Assembly (NCBI GenBank): GCA_023424865.1
Contig: JAFADM010000181.1
Span: forward strand, 1 to 6,566
DNA from: Bacillota bacterium
Lineage (GTDB): Bacteria > Bacillota_A > Clostridia > DSM-8532
DNA length: 6,566 nucleotides
Reading direction: 5' to 3'
Part shown: positions 1 through 4,954 of the stretch, in pieces
Layout: each line of letters begins with the position of its first letter
Numbering within the stretch: position 1 is the stretch's first letter
Notes under the pieces: model-generated
What the model was told of the DNA's origin: nothing
What the model saw: only the letters and a program-made list of their open reading frames with translations
The model's database searches: none
Translations under genes and position numbers: made by a program

Positions 1-2
1 TC

Positions 3-1538
3 CTTAAGAGCCAGCTTTTCCACCACATCCTGATAGATTTTTATTAAGGGCAGCCCGGTTTTCTTGGCCAGAACCTTTAAGCTTTCATACTCAGGCGCGG
101 CTTTTTCAATGCCTTCATAGGTGCAAACCTTTACCCCTGCCTCACCATAGGGTAATTGAACCGTTTTTATTGTCCTGTCCATAACAACCCGTTGGGCTTC
201 ATATTTACGTATGCCAATGGTTGTTGTTTCAGCGAGAATCCGTTTTTCCAGAGCTTTGACGCTCTCATTTCTTGAAAGCACCGAAAGCTTGATGGCAGGC
301 CTGTTTTTCTTCATGAAAATAGGTGTATAGAAAACATCCAGCGCCCCTTCCTCCAGCAAACGCTCCATAACATAACCGGCAATTTCACCGGTCATATCGT
401 CAATATTAGCTTCCAGCACCATAATCCGGTCCGGAGCCTCCGCCAAAGGCATCCTTTCCGCCACTGTTTCTGCCGCTGGAGAGAAAGACGGACGAGCGGA
501 AGCCGAGGTCCCTTCACCTAAAAGAAGCCGGAGGACATTGGGCATTTCAAAATCCTTTTTACCTGTGCCAAAAGCCGTTTTCTTCAAGACCATGGGAGGC
601 AGGCTTCCGAATTCGTCGGCAAGCTCCGCCGCAATAGCTGCGCCGGTAGGGGTGACAAGCTCTCCCCTAACTCCGCTGGAATAAACCAGAGCCCCCCTGT
701 TTGCCAGTATCTCGGCAGTTGCAGGAGCCGGTACGGGTAAAACGCCATGCCTGCATTTAACGGTTCCGCTCCCGGTATTCATGGGTGAAACCACCACCCT
801 ATCGGGCTTTATGGCGTCCACGCAAATGGCAACTCCCACAATATCCACGATGGAGTCCACCGCTCCCACCTCATGAAAATGCACCTCGTCAGGGGTAACT
901 CCGTGGACCTTGGCCTCTGCCTCCGCCACACGCCGGAAAATACGCAGCGCCAGATCCTTTACCTCGTCCTTAAGGGAGCTTCCCTTTATAAGGCTTCGGA
1001 TTTCCTGCCAATTGGAATGGGCATGAGCATCAGATTCGCTATGGCTATGGCTATGGTCATGAGCATGGCTGTGGGCTTCGGCGTGTTGGTGGCTATGGTC
1101 GTGAGGATGGACGTGGTTAGGATCGTGGTCAACACCGTGGTTGTGCTCATGACCGTGAGCGTGGTCGTGGTCGTGGTTGTGGTCGTGGTCGTGAGCGTGG
1201 TTGTGGTCGTGCTCATGACCGTGGGCGTGGTTGTGGTTGTGCTCATGACCGTGGTCGTGGGCGTGGTCGTGATCTTGATCCTGTGAATGACCATGATTAT
1301 GACCATGATCAGGGTCATGGTGGTCATGCGACGGCTCATCTTCTGTGAGAATGACATCAAAGTCCGTTCCCGCAATGCCCTTCATGGCCTTGGGCTTGAT
1401 AACAAGATTATAGCCTGATACGCCAAGCTTTTTAAGCTCCCTTGTCAGATACTCCGGATCCACACCCAGATCCAGAAAAGCACCAATGGTCATATCTCCG
1501 CTTATACCGGAGGCGCAGTCCATATAGATAATTTTCAT
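3..1538 (-). CDS. larC: LarC, nickel insertion protein of NPN cofactor synthesis, with giant His-rich insertion (3' end outside window)
   Basis: LarC inserts Ni into pyridinium-3,5-bisthiocarboxylic acid mononucleotide, the last step in making the nickel-pincer cofactor of lactate racemase-type enzymes; it is cytoplasmic. The visible 512 codons are one open frame: an N-terminal domain starting MKIIYMDCASGISGDM, a His/Asp insertion at about residues 71-174, then HFHEVGAVDSIVD (220-232), TPTG (296-299), MPNVL (332-336), and the C-terminal domain with ANIDDMTGE (377-385) and MKKNRP (409-414). The frame is still open at the edge, but the family normally ends about here, so few codons should be missing. 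The start is ATG at 1538, overlapping the larB stop as ATGA, with AGGAGG (1546-1551) seven bases upstream inside larB. Some lactobacilli make LarC as larC1/larC2 joined by programmed frameshifting; here both halves are in one frame. Family assignment is firm; a nickel-storage role for the insertion is inference. Confidence 0.95.
   Translation of the reverse strand, partial: MKIIYMDCASGISGDMTIGAFLDLGVDPEYLTRELKKLGVSGYNLVIKPKAMKGIAGTDFDVILTEDEPSHDHHDPDHGHNHGHSQDQDHDHAHDHGHEHNHNHAHGHEHDHNHAHDHDHNHDHDHAHGHEHNHGVDHDPNHVHPHDHSHQHAEAHSHAHDHSHSHSESDAHAHSNWQEIRSLIKGSSLKDEVKDLALRIFRRVAEAEAKVHGVTPDEVHFHEVGAVDSIVDIVGVAICVDAIKPDRVVVSPMNTGSGTVKCRHGVLPVPAPATAEILANRGALVYSSGVRGELVTPTGAAIAAELADEFGSLPPMVLKKTAFGTGKKDFEMPNVLRLLLGEGTSASARPSFSPAAETVAERMPLAEAPDRIMVLEANIDDMTGEIAGYVMERLLEEGALDVFYTPIFMKKNRPAIKLSVLSRNESVKALEKRILAETTTIGIRKYEAQRVVMDRTIKTVQLPYGEAGVKVCTYEGIEKAAPEYESLKVLAKKTGLPLIKIYQDVVEKLALK
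1017..1328 (-). repeat. Low-complexity repeat coding the His-rich segment of LarC
   Basis: These 104 codons (H71 to H174) encode mostly alternating His-X, where X is Asp, Gly, Asn, Ala, Glu or Ser; 45 residues are His. On the plus strand it reads as runs of gtg/gtc/atg triplets. The 15-base word gtgctcatgaccgtg occurs exactly three times (1143-1157, 1209-1223, 1239-1253), which suggests growth by internal duplication. Long open frames on both strands across this stretch are by-products of the triplet repeat, not genes. Poly-His/Asp stretches bind Ni, Zn or Co in hydrogenase and urease accessory proteins, so metal buffering for LarC is plausible. Confidence 0.9.
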
Positions 1539-2302
1539 GCGGGGTCCTCCTCACACAGCTTATTGATTCGGTTGGCAAGACAGGCTGCTCCAAAGCCGTT
1601 ATCAATATTCATAACGGCAAGACCGGAAGCGCAGCTGTTAAGCATGCCCAGGAGCGCGGAGAGGCCTCCGAAATTCGCTCCATAACCCACACTGGTAGGA
1701 ACGGCAATGACCGGCTTATCCACAAGCCCTCCCACGACGCTGGGAAGAGCCCCTTCCATTCCGGCCACAACGATAATAACATTGGCCCTTTGAAGCTCCT
1801 CTACTTTAGAAAGCAACCGGTGTATACCCGCTACCCCCACATCATAAAGCCGCTCTACCCGGTTGCCCAGTATCTCGCTGGTTATGGCAGCTTCTTCGGC
1901 CACGGGCACATCGGCTGTACCGGCAGTAACCACCAGGATGTTTTTTCTGCTTGTTCCGAAGGGTTTTCGTCTTACAAGAACAATGCGCGCCGCCTCAAAA
2001 TACTCGGCATCAGGAGCCACCTCCCGGATAGCCTCATAGGCCTTTAGATCCGCACGTGATCCCATAATGTTTCCGGTGCTTTTGACAAGCATATCCGAAA
2101 CAATTCCCTTAAGATGCTCCAAACGCTTTCCGGGACAGTAAATTACCTCGGGGAAACCGTTTCGCAGGGCACGCTGATAGTCTATCCTCGCATAACCAAT
2201 GTCATTGGCAGCAAGTCCCTTTAACTGGCCAAGGGCTTCATCCGGATTAACGGCGCCTTTTGCCACTTCATCCAGAATCGCCTTGATATCGCTTAATTCC
2301 AT
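1535..2302 (-). CDS. larB: LarB, pyridinium-3,5-biscarboxylic acid mononucleotide synthase
   Basis: LarB carboxylates the pyridinium ring of nicotinic acid adenine dinucleotide and hydrolyses the product, releasing the biscarboxylate mononucleotide that LarE sulfurates and LarC nickelates. The 255-residue product has the family's usual length. An N-terminal domain is followed by a PurE (AIR carboxylase)-like domain with VVTAGTADVPVAEEAA (124-139), YDVGVAGIHRLL (153-164), VAGMEGALPSVVGGL (179-193), the SVGYG loop (204-208) and NSCASG. Cys224 in that last motif matches the catalytic Cys known in Lactobacillus LarB; NIDNGFGAA follows. The start is ATG at 2302: an in-frame TGA lies three codons upstream, so no earlier start is possible. 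The nearest Shine-Dalgarno-like stretch (GGGGGAG) is about 18 bases away, which is too far, so initiation looks weak or unusual. It overlaps larC by four bases, implying translational coupling. Confidence 0.96.
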   Translation of the reverse strand: MELSDIKAILDEVAKGAVNPDEALGQLKGLAANDIGYARIDYQRALRNGFPEVIYCPGKRLEHLKGIVSDMLVKSTGNIMGSRADLKAYEAIREVAPDAEYFEAARIVLVRRKPFGTSRKNILVVTAGTADVPVAEEAAITSEILGNRVERLYDVGVAGIHRLLSKVEELQRANVIIVVAGMEGALPSVVGGLVDKPVIAVPTSVGYGANFGGLSALLGMLNSCASGLAVMNIDNGFGAACLANRINKLCEEDPA

Positions 2303-2394
2303 AAATAATTGTCACTATTGCTCCCCCAACCGAGAGAACAACTCCTTATCCGTTTAATGTGAACACACATCAGTAGCCATATACGGCTTGTTAC
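2303..2394 (-). other. Predicted 5' leader of larB
   Basis: This stretch between the predicted start of transcription and the larB ATG can form two short hairpins: AGCC/GGCT with a 6-base loop (2375-2388), and a 5-bp ATGTG/CACAT stem with a 4-base loop (2357-2370). It also contains an ATG-started frame of eight codons (2380-2354; Met-Ala-Thr-Asp-Val-Cys-Ser-His) with no clear ribosome binding site. I recognise no known riboswitch class. Confidence 0.3.
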
Positions 2395-2400
2395 CCTTAT

Positions 2401-2429
2401 ATTATCCCGTTAGGAGCCAATTGCGTCAA
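2401..2429 (-). promoter_or_regulatory. Promoter of larBC (sigma-A type)
   Basis: Read leftward, TTGACG (2429-2424) and GATAAT (2406-2401) are separated by exactly 17 bases, a near-consensus housekeeping promoter. Transcription would start near 2394, giving a leader of about 90 bases before larB. The -35 box lies inside the left arm of the inverted repeat shared with the opposite promoter. Confidence 0.7.
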
Positions 2430-2487
2430 GAGGCAGGGGTGTATGAACCCACCTGCCGGTGAAAACCCTACACAGGCTTGATCAATT
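2419..2487. promoter_or_regulatory. Inverted repeat spanning both -35 boxes of the divergent promoters
   Basis: The left arm AATTGcgTCAAG (2419-2430) is complementary to the right arm CTTGAtCAATT (2477-2487): ten pairs with a small asymmetric internal loop. The -35 of larB lies in the left arm and the likely -35 of the sigma gene in the right arm. Between them is a second, GC-rich inverted repeat, GGCAGG (2432-2437) with CCTGCC (2452-2457), and a further complementary pair GTGTA (2439-2443) / TACAC (2469-2473). Neither predicted transcript includes the region, so it more likely acts as DNA, for example as a shared regulator site. That role is inference. Confidence 0.45.
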
Positions 2488-2506
2488 AGAAAATAATCAT
2501 TAAAAT
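2478..2506 (+). promoter_or_regulatory. Candidate promoter of the sigma/anti-sigma operon
   Basis: TTGATC (2478-2483) and TAAAAT (2501-2506) are separated by 17 bases, a fair housekeeping-type match. It would give a leader of about 100 AT-rich bases before the sigma gene. No convincing ECF-type (GAAC...CGTC) autoregulatory promoter is visible. Confidence 0.45.
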
Positions 2507-2610
2507 AGGTGCGCTTGGATAAGAAACTAAATTTATATTGTTATAAAAAATGAACCTTATGAAGTCCCATGACTATTTACAAACGAATGGGATTTGAAAG
2601 GAGGGCGATG

Positions 2611-3156
2611 ATGGAATTATTGCGCGCAATAAAGCTTAATGAAACAATCCAACAGGATGAGTTTACGGCTGTAATGAATGAGTATGGCACTTCGGTCTAC
2701 AGGTTTTGTCGAAGCCTTACATTTTCCAGAGAGGATGCGGACGACTTATTTCAAGAAACCTTTTTAAAAGTGTTTGAGCAAAAATCAAAAGGGAAACTCG
2801 AAGACAATCCACAAAGCTTCCTCTTTTCCACTTCGTTATATATCTGGAAAGGCTGGAAACGCAAGCATGCACGCCGCAAAAGGCTGGCACCCGTTGATCC
2901 GCTGGATGAAAATATCCCGAGTAACGTTGAAATGGAAGATATTTTTATAGCACAGGAAGAAATTCACAGTATCCGCAAAGCCGTTGAAGCCTTACCTGAT
3001 AAATTTAAAATCCCAATCATTTTGTACTATACCGTAGAAATGAGTGTGTCCGATATAGCGTCAACCTTAAAACTCCCTGCGGGTACGGTGAAAAGCAGGT
3101 TATTCAAAGCGCGAAAGCTGATTGAGAAAGGATTGGTGCAGCATGAAAAGGAATAA
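2611..3156 (+). CDS. ECF (sigma-70 family, group 4) RNA polymerase sigma factor
   Basis: The 181-residue protein directs RNA polymerase to a specific set of promoters, usually in response to an envelope signal relayed by a membrane anti-sigma factor. The sigma-2 region covers about residues 17-85 (FTAVMNEYGTSVYRFCRSL, then the DADDLFQETFLKVF core-binding helix). The sigma-4 region covers about 118-175, with a helix-turn-helix around SVSDIASTLKLPAGTVKSRLFKARKLI. Length and lack of a sigma-3 domain fit the ECF class. ATG at 2611 is preferred because AGGAGG (2599-2604) lies six bases upstream. ATG at 2608 would leave only three bases, and an in-frame ATG at 2569 would place this site inside the gene. 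The 3' end overlaps the next gene by 14 bases. The ECF subgroup and regulon cannot be read from the sequence. Confidence 0.92.
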   Translation: MELLRAIKLNETIQQDEFTAVMNEYGTSVYRFCRSLTFSREDADDLFQETFLKVFEQKSKGKLEDNPQSFLFSTSLYIWKGWKRKHARRKRLAPVDPLDENIPSNVEMEDIFIAQEEIHSIRKAVEALPDKFKIPIILYYTVEMSVSDIASTLKLPAGTVKSRLFKARKLIEKGLVQHEKE

Positions 3157-3766
3157 TGACAAGCTGGATGGTTTACTCAGAAACGCTTTGAGAAGTACGG
3201 AAATACCGAACAATGAGTTAATACAGAAAATTGAACGCAAGCTAATGAAGGAGGAAGACGTGTTGATTAAATCAAACAGGAAATTTTCATTCAGTTCAGC
3301 CCGTATAGCCGTTATTGCCGCCGTGGCCATCCTGTCCCTGTCCCTGGTTGGATTTACCTATGGCAACCGGATTATACAGATGCTGGGGGGCGGTCGGTTT
3401 GTGGAAGGCAGAGACAGCCACGGAAATTATTTTGCAACCATGGATTCAGGCTTTGAGCATGAGCCGGTGGAAGTTCGGGACGGACAGATATACTTTGTTT
3501 TAGATGGTTCTAATACAAACATTACAGAGCAATGCTCGGAAGAATCCTACTATCAGTATGAAACGGTAGACAATAATGGCTTCCGTCATGTTCTCCTTAT
3601 TGGCGGGACTACGGATAATGTGGGAATGGCAGAGTACCTATGGGATCAAAGCGGCGAACTCAGAGGCAGCAGCGCAACCTATAAGGGCGAAACGCCTGCA
3701 TGGCTAATCTCCGCTCAAAAGGCGCTGAAGGCAGATAGTGTAAATTCCTTCTTTGGGTCACCCTAA
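3143..3766 (+). CDS. Single-pass membrane protein, probable anti-sigma factor
   Basis: The 207-residue protein has a charged cytoplasmic N-terminus (1-52), one membrane segment (about 53-73, ARIAVIAAVAILSLSLVGFTY) and an outer domain of about 130 residues rich in Gly, Asp, Asn and Tyr. This layout, and the 14-base overlap with the upstream sigma gene, point to the partner anti-sigma factor: the N-terminal part would hold the sigma factor and the outer part would sense. The HxxxCxxC zinc anti-sigma motif is absent; the only Cys is in the outer domain (residue 131). I do not recognise the outer domain. ATG at 3143 is chosen, with AAAGGA ten bases upstream; an in-frame TTG at 3122 is less likely. 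Anti-sigma function is inferred from topology and position. Confidence 0.72.
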   Translation: MKRNNDKLDGLLRNALRSTEIPNNELIQKIERKLMKEEDVLIKSNRKFSFSSARIAVIAAVAILSLSLVGFTYGNRIIQMLGGGRFVEGRDSHGNYFATMDSGFEHEPVEVRDGQIYFVLDGSNTNITEQCSEESYYQYETVDNNGFRHVLLIGGTTDNVGMAEYLWDQSGELRGSSATYKGETPAWLISAQKALKADSVNSFFGSP

Positions 3767-3789
3767 CAAGCTTAATCCGTGAGACTGGA

Positions 3790-3853
3790 CCTGAAGGGGA
3801 GCTGTCCGAGGGACGAAACGACTCTCAAGGCTTATTTACAGCTCCCCTTTAGG
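3790..3853. repeat. 16-bp inverted repeat after the sigma/anti-sigma operon
   Basis: The arms at 3790-3805 and 3838-3853 pair over 16 positions (12 perfect, AAGGGGAGCTGT / ACAGCTCCCCTT, then one G-U and three more pairs) with a 32-base loop. Only three T follow on the plus strand and none on the minus, so it is a poor intrinsic terminator, though it may end or protect the upstream mRNA. The right arm contains the last codons of the GNAT remnant. The AAGGGGAGCTGTC motif resembles intergenic repeats I recall from Clostridia, but that memory cannot be checked here. Confidence 0.55.
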
Positions 3854-4141
3854 CATTCTTAGCATGGCCCATTGCCGGGCGACTGCATTCGGCAAAAGAC
3901 AGGTCTCTTTAATGCAAAATCCATAGTGTTCATATACAGCCACATTTTTCTTTTTGTGTGTCTCAAGATAGCACGGATAATTATGAGCGTCAAAATATTT
4001 AAATGAGGGCTTCAGCAATTGGCTTGTCCAAAAGCAAGATGCCATCAAGTAGCTACCACCTGGTATCAAATCTGTGATATCATCATAACAAATAGAATTT
4101 AAGGTGTAAATAAACTGCTCAGTATTCTTAAAGCAAGCGCT
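3836..4141 (-). pseudogene. C-terminal remnant of a GNAT-family N-acetyltransferase
   Basis: About 101 codons are open without a proper start: the frame begins after a TAA at 4144-4142 and has no ATG or GTG before TTG at 4069. The C-terminal part is clearly GNAT-like: QLLKPSFKYFDAHNYPCYLETH, then KKNVAVYEHYGF and a closing WAMLRMP. These correspond to the last strands and helix of the acetyltransferase fold. The usual acetyl-CoA loop (Q/RxxGxG/A) upstream is missing; the residues there (ITDLIPGGSYLMASCFWTS) do not match it. The lost 5' part is replaced by the 15-bp tandem repeats. The product is unlikely to be active. The last codons lie in an inverted-repeat arm. Alternatively it could be a short diverged protein starting at TTG 4069, but no ribosome binding site supports that. 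Confidence 0.7.
4054..4070. promoter_or_regulatory. Second copy of the TetR-type operator core
   Basis: The 17 bases TACCACCTGGTATCAAA match the palindrome in front of the TetR gene (read on its other strand) at 16 of 17 positions. Outside the core the left arm is lost. It lies inside the GNAT remnant about 180 bp from the main operator, so it might be an auxiliary site, or a chance result of the LIPGG codons. Confidence 0.35.
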
Positions 4142-4145
4142 TTAC

Positions 4146-4220
4146 AGTAAATACTTTTACAGTAATTATTTTTATAGTAAATACTTTTATAGTAATTATT
4201 TTTACAGCAAATACTTTTCA
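4146..4220. repeat. Five tandem 15-bp AT-rich repeats
   Basis: Units start at 4146, 4161, 4176, 4191 and 4206 with exact 15-base spacing. Two variants alternate: AGTAAATACTTTTAC-type (units 1, 3, 5) and AGTAATTATTTTTAT-type (units 2, 4), giving a 30-bp higher-order period. A degenerate copy of 14 bases seems to precede them at 4132-4145. The array sits directly upstream of the TetR promoter and at the broken end of the GNAT remnant. It may bind a protein, add curvature, or be simple slippage expansion. Confidence 0.85.
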
Positions 4221-4223
4221 GCC

Positions 4224-4252
4224 TTTACACCTCGAATAGGCTATGATAGGCT
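4224..4252 (+). promoter_or_regulatory. Candidate promoter of the TetR/flavoprotein operon
   Basis: TTTACA (4224-4229) is followed after 17 bases by TAGGCT (4247-4252), preceded by TGa as an extended -10. The -10 is weak by itself and overlaps the left arm of the palindrome, so a bound repressor would block it. TATGAT (4242-4247) is a better -10 but has no -35 at the proper distance. Confidence 0.4.
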
Positions 4253-4279
4253 TTTGATACCAAGTGGTATCAAAAGCCT
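4248..4279. promoter_or_regulatory. 32-bp palindromic operator, probably of the adjacent TetR-family regulator
   Basis: Perfect 15-base arms (4248-4262 and 4265-4279, core TTTTGATACCA / TGGTATCAAAA) flank a 2-base centre. No T-run follows on either strand, so it is not an intrinsic terminator. It ends 27 bases before the TetR start and covers the predicted -10, the usual arrangement for self-repression. Confidence 0.75.
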
Positions 4280-4306
4280 TGAAAACCCCGCCGCAAGGAG
4301 GTACAC

Positions 4307-4930
4307 ATGCCTAAAAAGACCTTTTTAAACCTGTCAGATGATCAGCAGAAAAAAATTATTGGGATTGCATTAAAGGAGTTCTCCGACCATGATTACGAAT
4401 CGGCCTCAATGAACAGCATCATTAAGTCCAGCGATGTCACCAAAGGCGGCTTTTACAGATATTTTGAAAGCAAAAGGGAGCTTTATGATTTCCTCATTGA
4501 ACATGCTTCAGAAAAAAAGCTTGCCTTTATGAAGAATTCTGTTATTCCGGATAACGGCGATTTTTTCGAACAATTAAGAAGCATGATTTATTCTTATTTA
4601 TTTTTCGACCTGACCTTTCCCGATTTCGGGAAATTTCTTTTAAAGGCGGCCACGCATTCAAATGAGGCAGAAGCTTTTTTAAAGGAAGCCATTAGCCGAG
4701 CCTTAAAAAATGGCCTGCTGAACAGTGAATTTGACAGGGATTTTATTTATTGCTGCACCACTAAGGTAATGGAAGCGGTTCAGGACTATATATGTGTGAC
4801 TTCTGGAACAGACCGCGAAAAACTGATTTTCCTGGAACCAACGGCGGATATAAGCAACGATAAGGAATTGGAGAATATCTTCAACAAAGCCATTGCATTT
4901 TTGAGACATGGATTTGGAATAAAGCAGTAA
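4307..4930 (+). CDS. TetR/AcrR-family transcriptional regulator
   Basis: The 207-residue protein is a TetR-type dimeric repressor whose N-terminal helix-turn-helix binds a palindromic operator and whose C-terminal domain binds an inducer. The DNA-binding part spans about residues 12-60, with the signature SMNSIIKSSDVTKGGFYRYFESKRELYDFLIEH (34-66) containing the conserved G-x-F/Y-Y-x-Y/H-F turn. The rest is helical and, as usual, poorly conserved, so the ligand cannot be predicted. The start is ATG at 4307 with AGGAGG six bases upstream. The gene follows a strong palindrome and lies 24 bases before a flavodoxin-like oxidoreductase gene, the probable co-transcribed target. Many such pairs respond to quinones, electrophiles or antibiotics; for this one that is only inference. 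Confidence 0.93.
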   Translation: MPKKTFLNLSDDQQKKIIGIALKEFSDHDYESASMNSIIKSSDVTKGGFYRYFESKRELYDFLIEHASEKKLAFMKNSVIPDNGDFFEQLRSMIYSYLFFDLTFPDFGKFLLKAATHSNEAEAFLKEAISRALKNGLLNSEFDRDFIYCCTTKVMEAVQDYICVTSGTDREKLIFLEPTADISNDKELENIFNKAIAFLRHGFGIKQ

Positions 4931-4954
4931 AATGCAAGTAAAGGTGGGAAGACC

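Noticed and set aside
873..1286. Plus-strand frame of 137 codons rich in Val and Met
   Set aside because: It is the antisense reading of the His-rich LarC tract; the composition comes from the gtg/gtc/atg triplets.
986..1375. Minus-strand frame of 129 codons rich in Thr and Met
   Set aside because: A shifted reading of the same repeat inside larC; the larC frame carries the conserved motifs on both sides.
1790..2047. Plus-strand frame of 85 codons inside larB
   Set aside because: Antisense shadow of well conserved larB codons.
2432..2483. Possible cobalamin-type or other riboswitch (GGTGAAAA followed by CACAGG)
   Set aside because: The short resemblance lacks the rest of the cobalamin consensus, and neither predicted transcript contains the region.
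2547..2590. ECF-type autoregulatory promoter (GAACC before the sigma gene)
   Set aside because: No matching -10 at the right distance, and the site would leave almost no leader before the ribosome binding site.
4132..4220. CRISPR array
   Set aside because: The 15-bp units are directly adjacent with no spacers; it is a tandem repeat.
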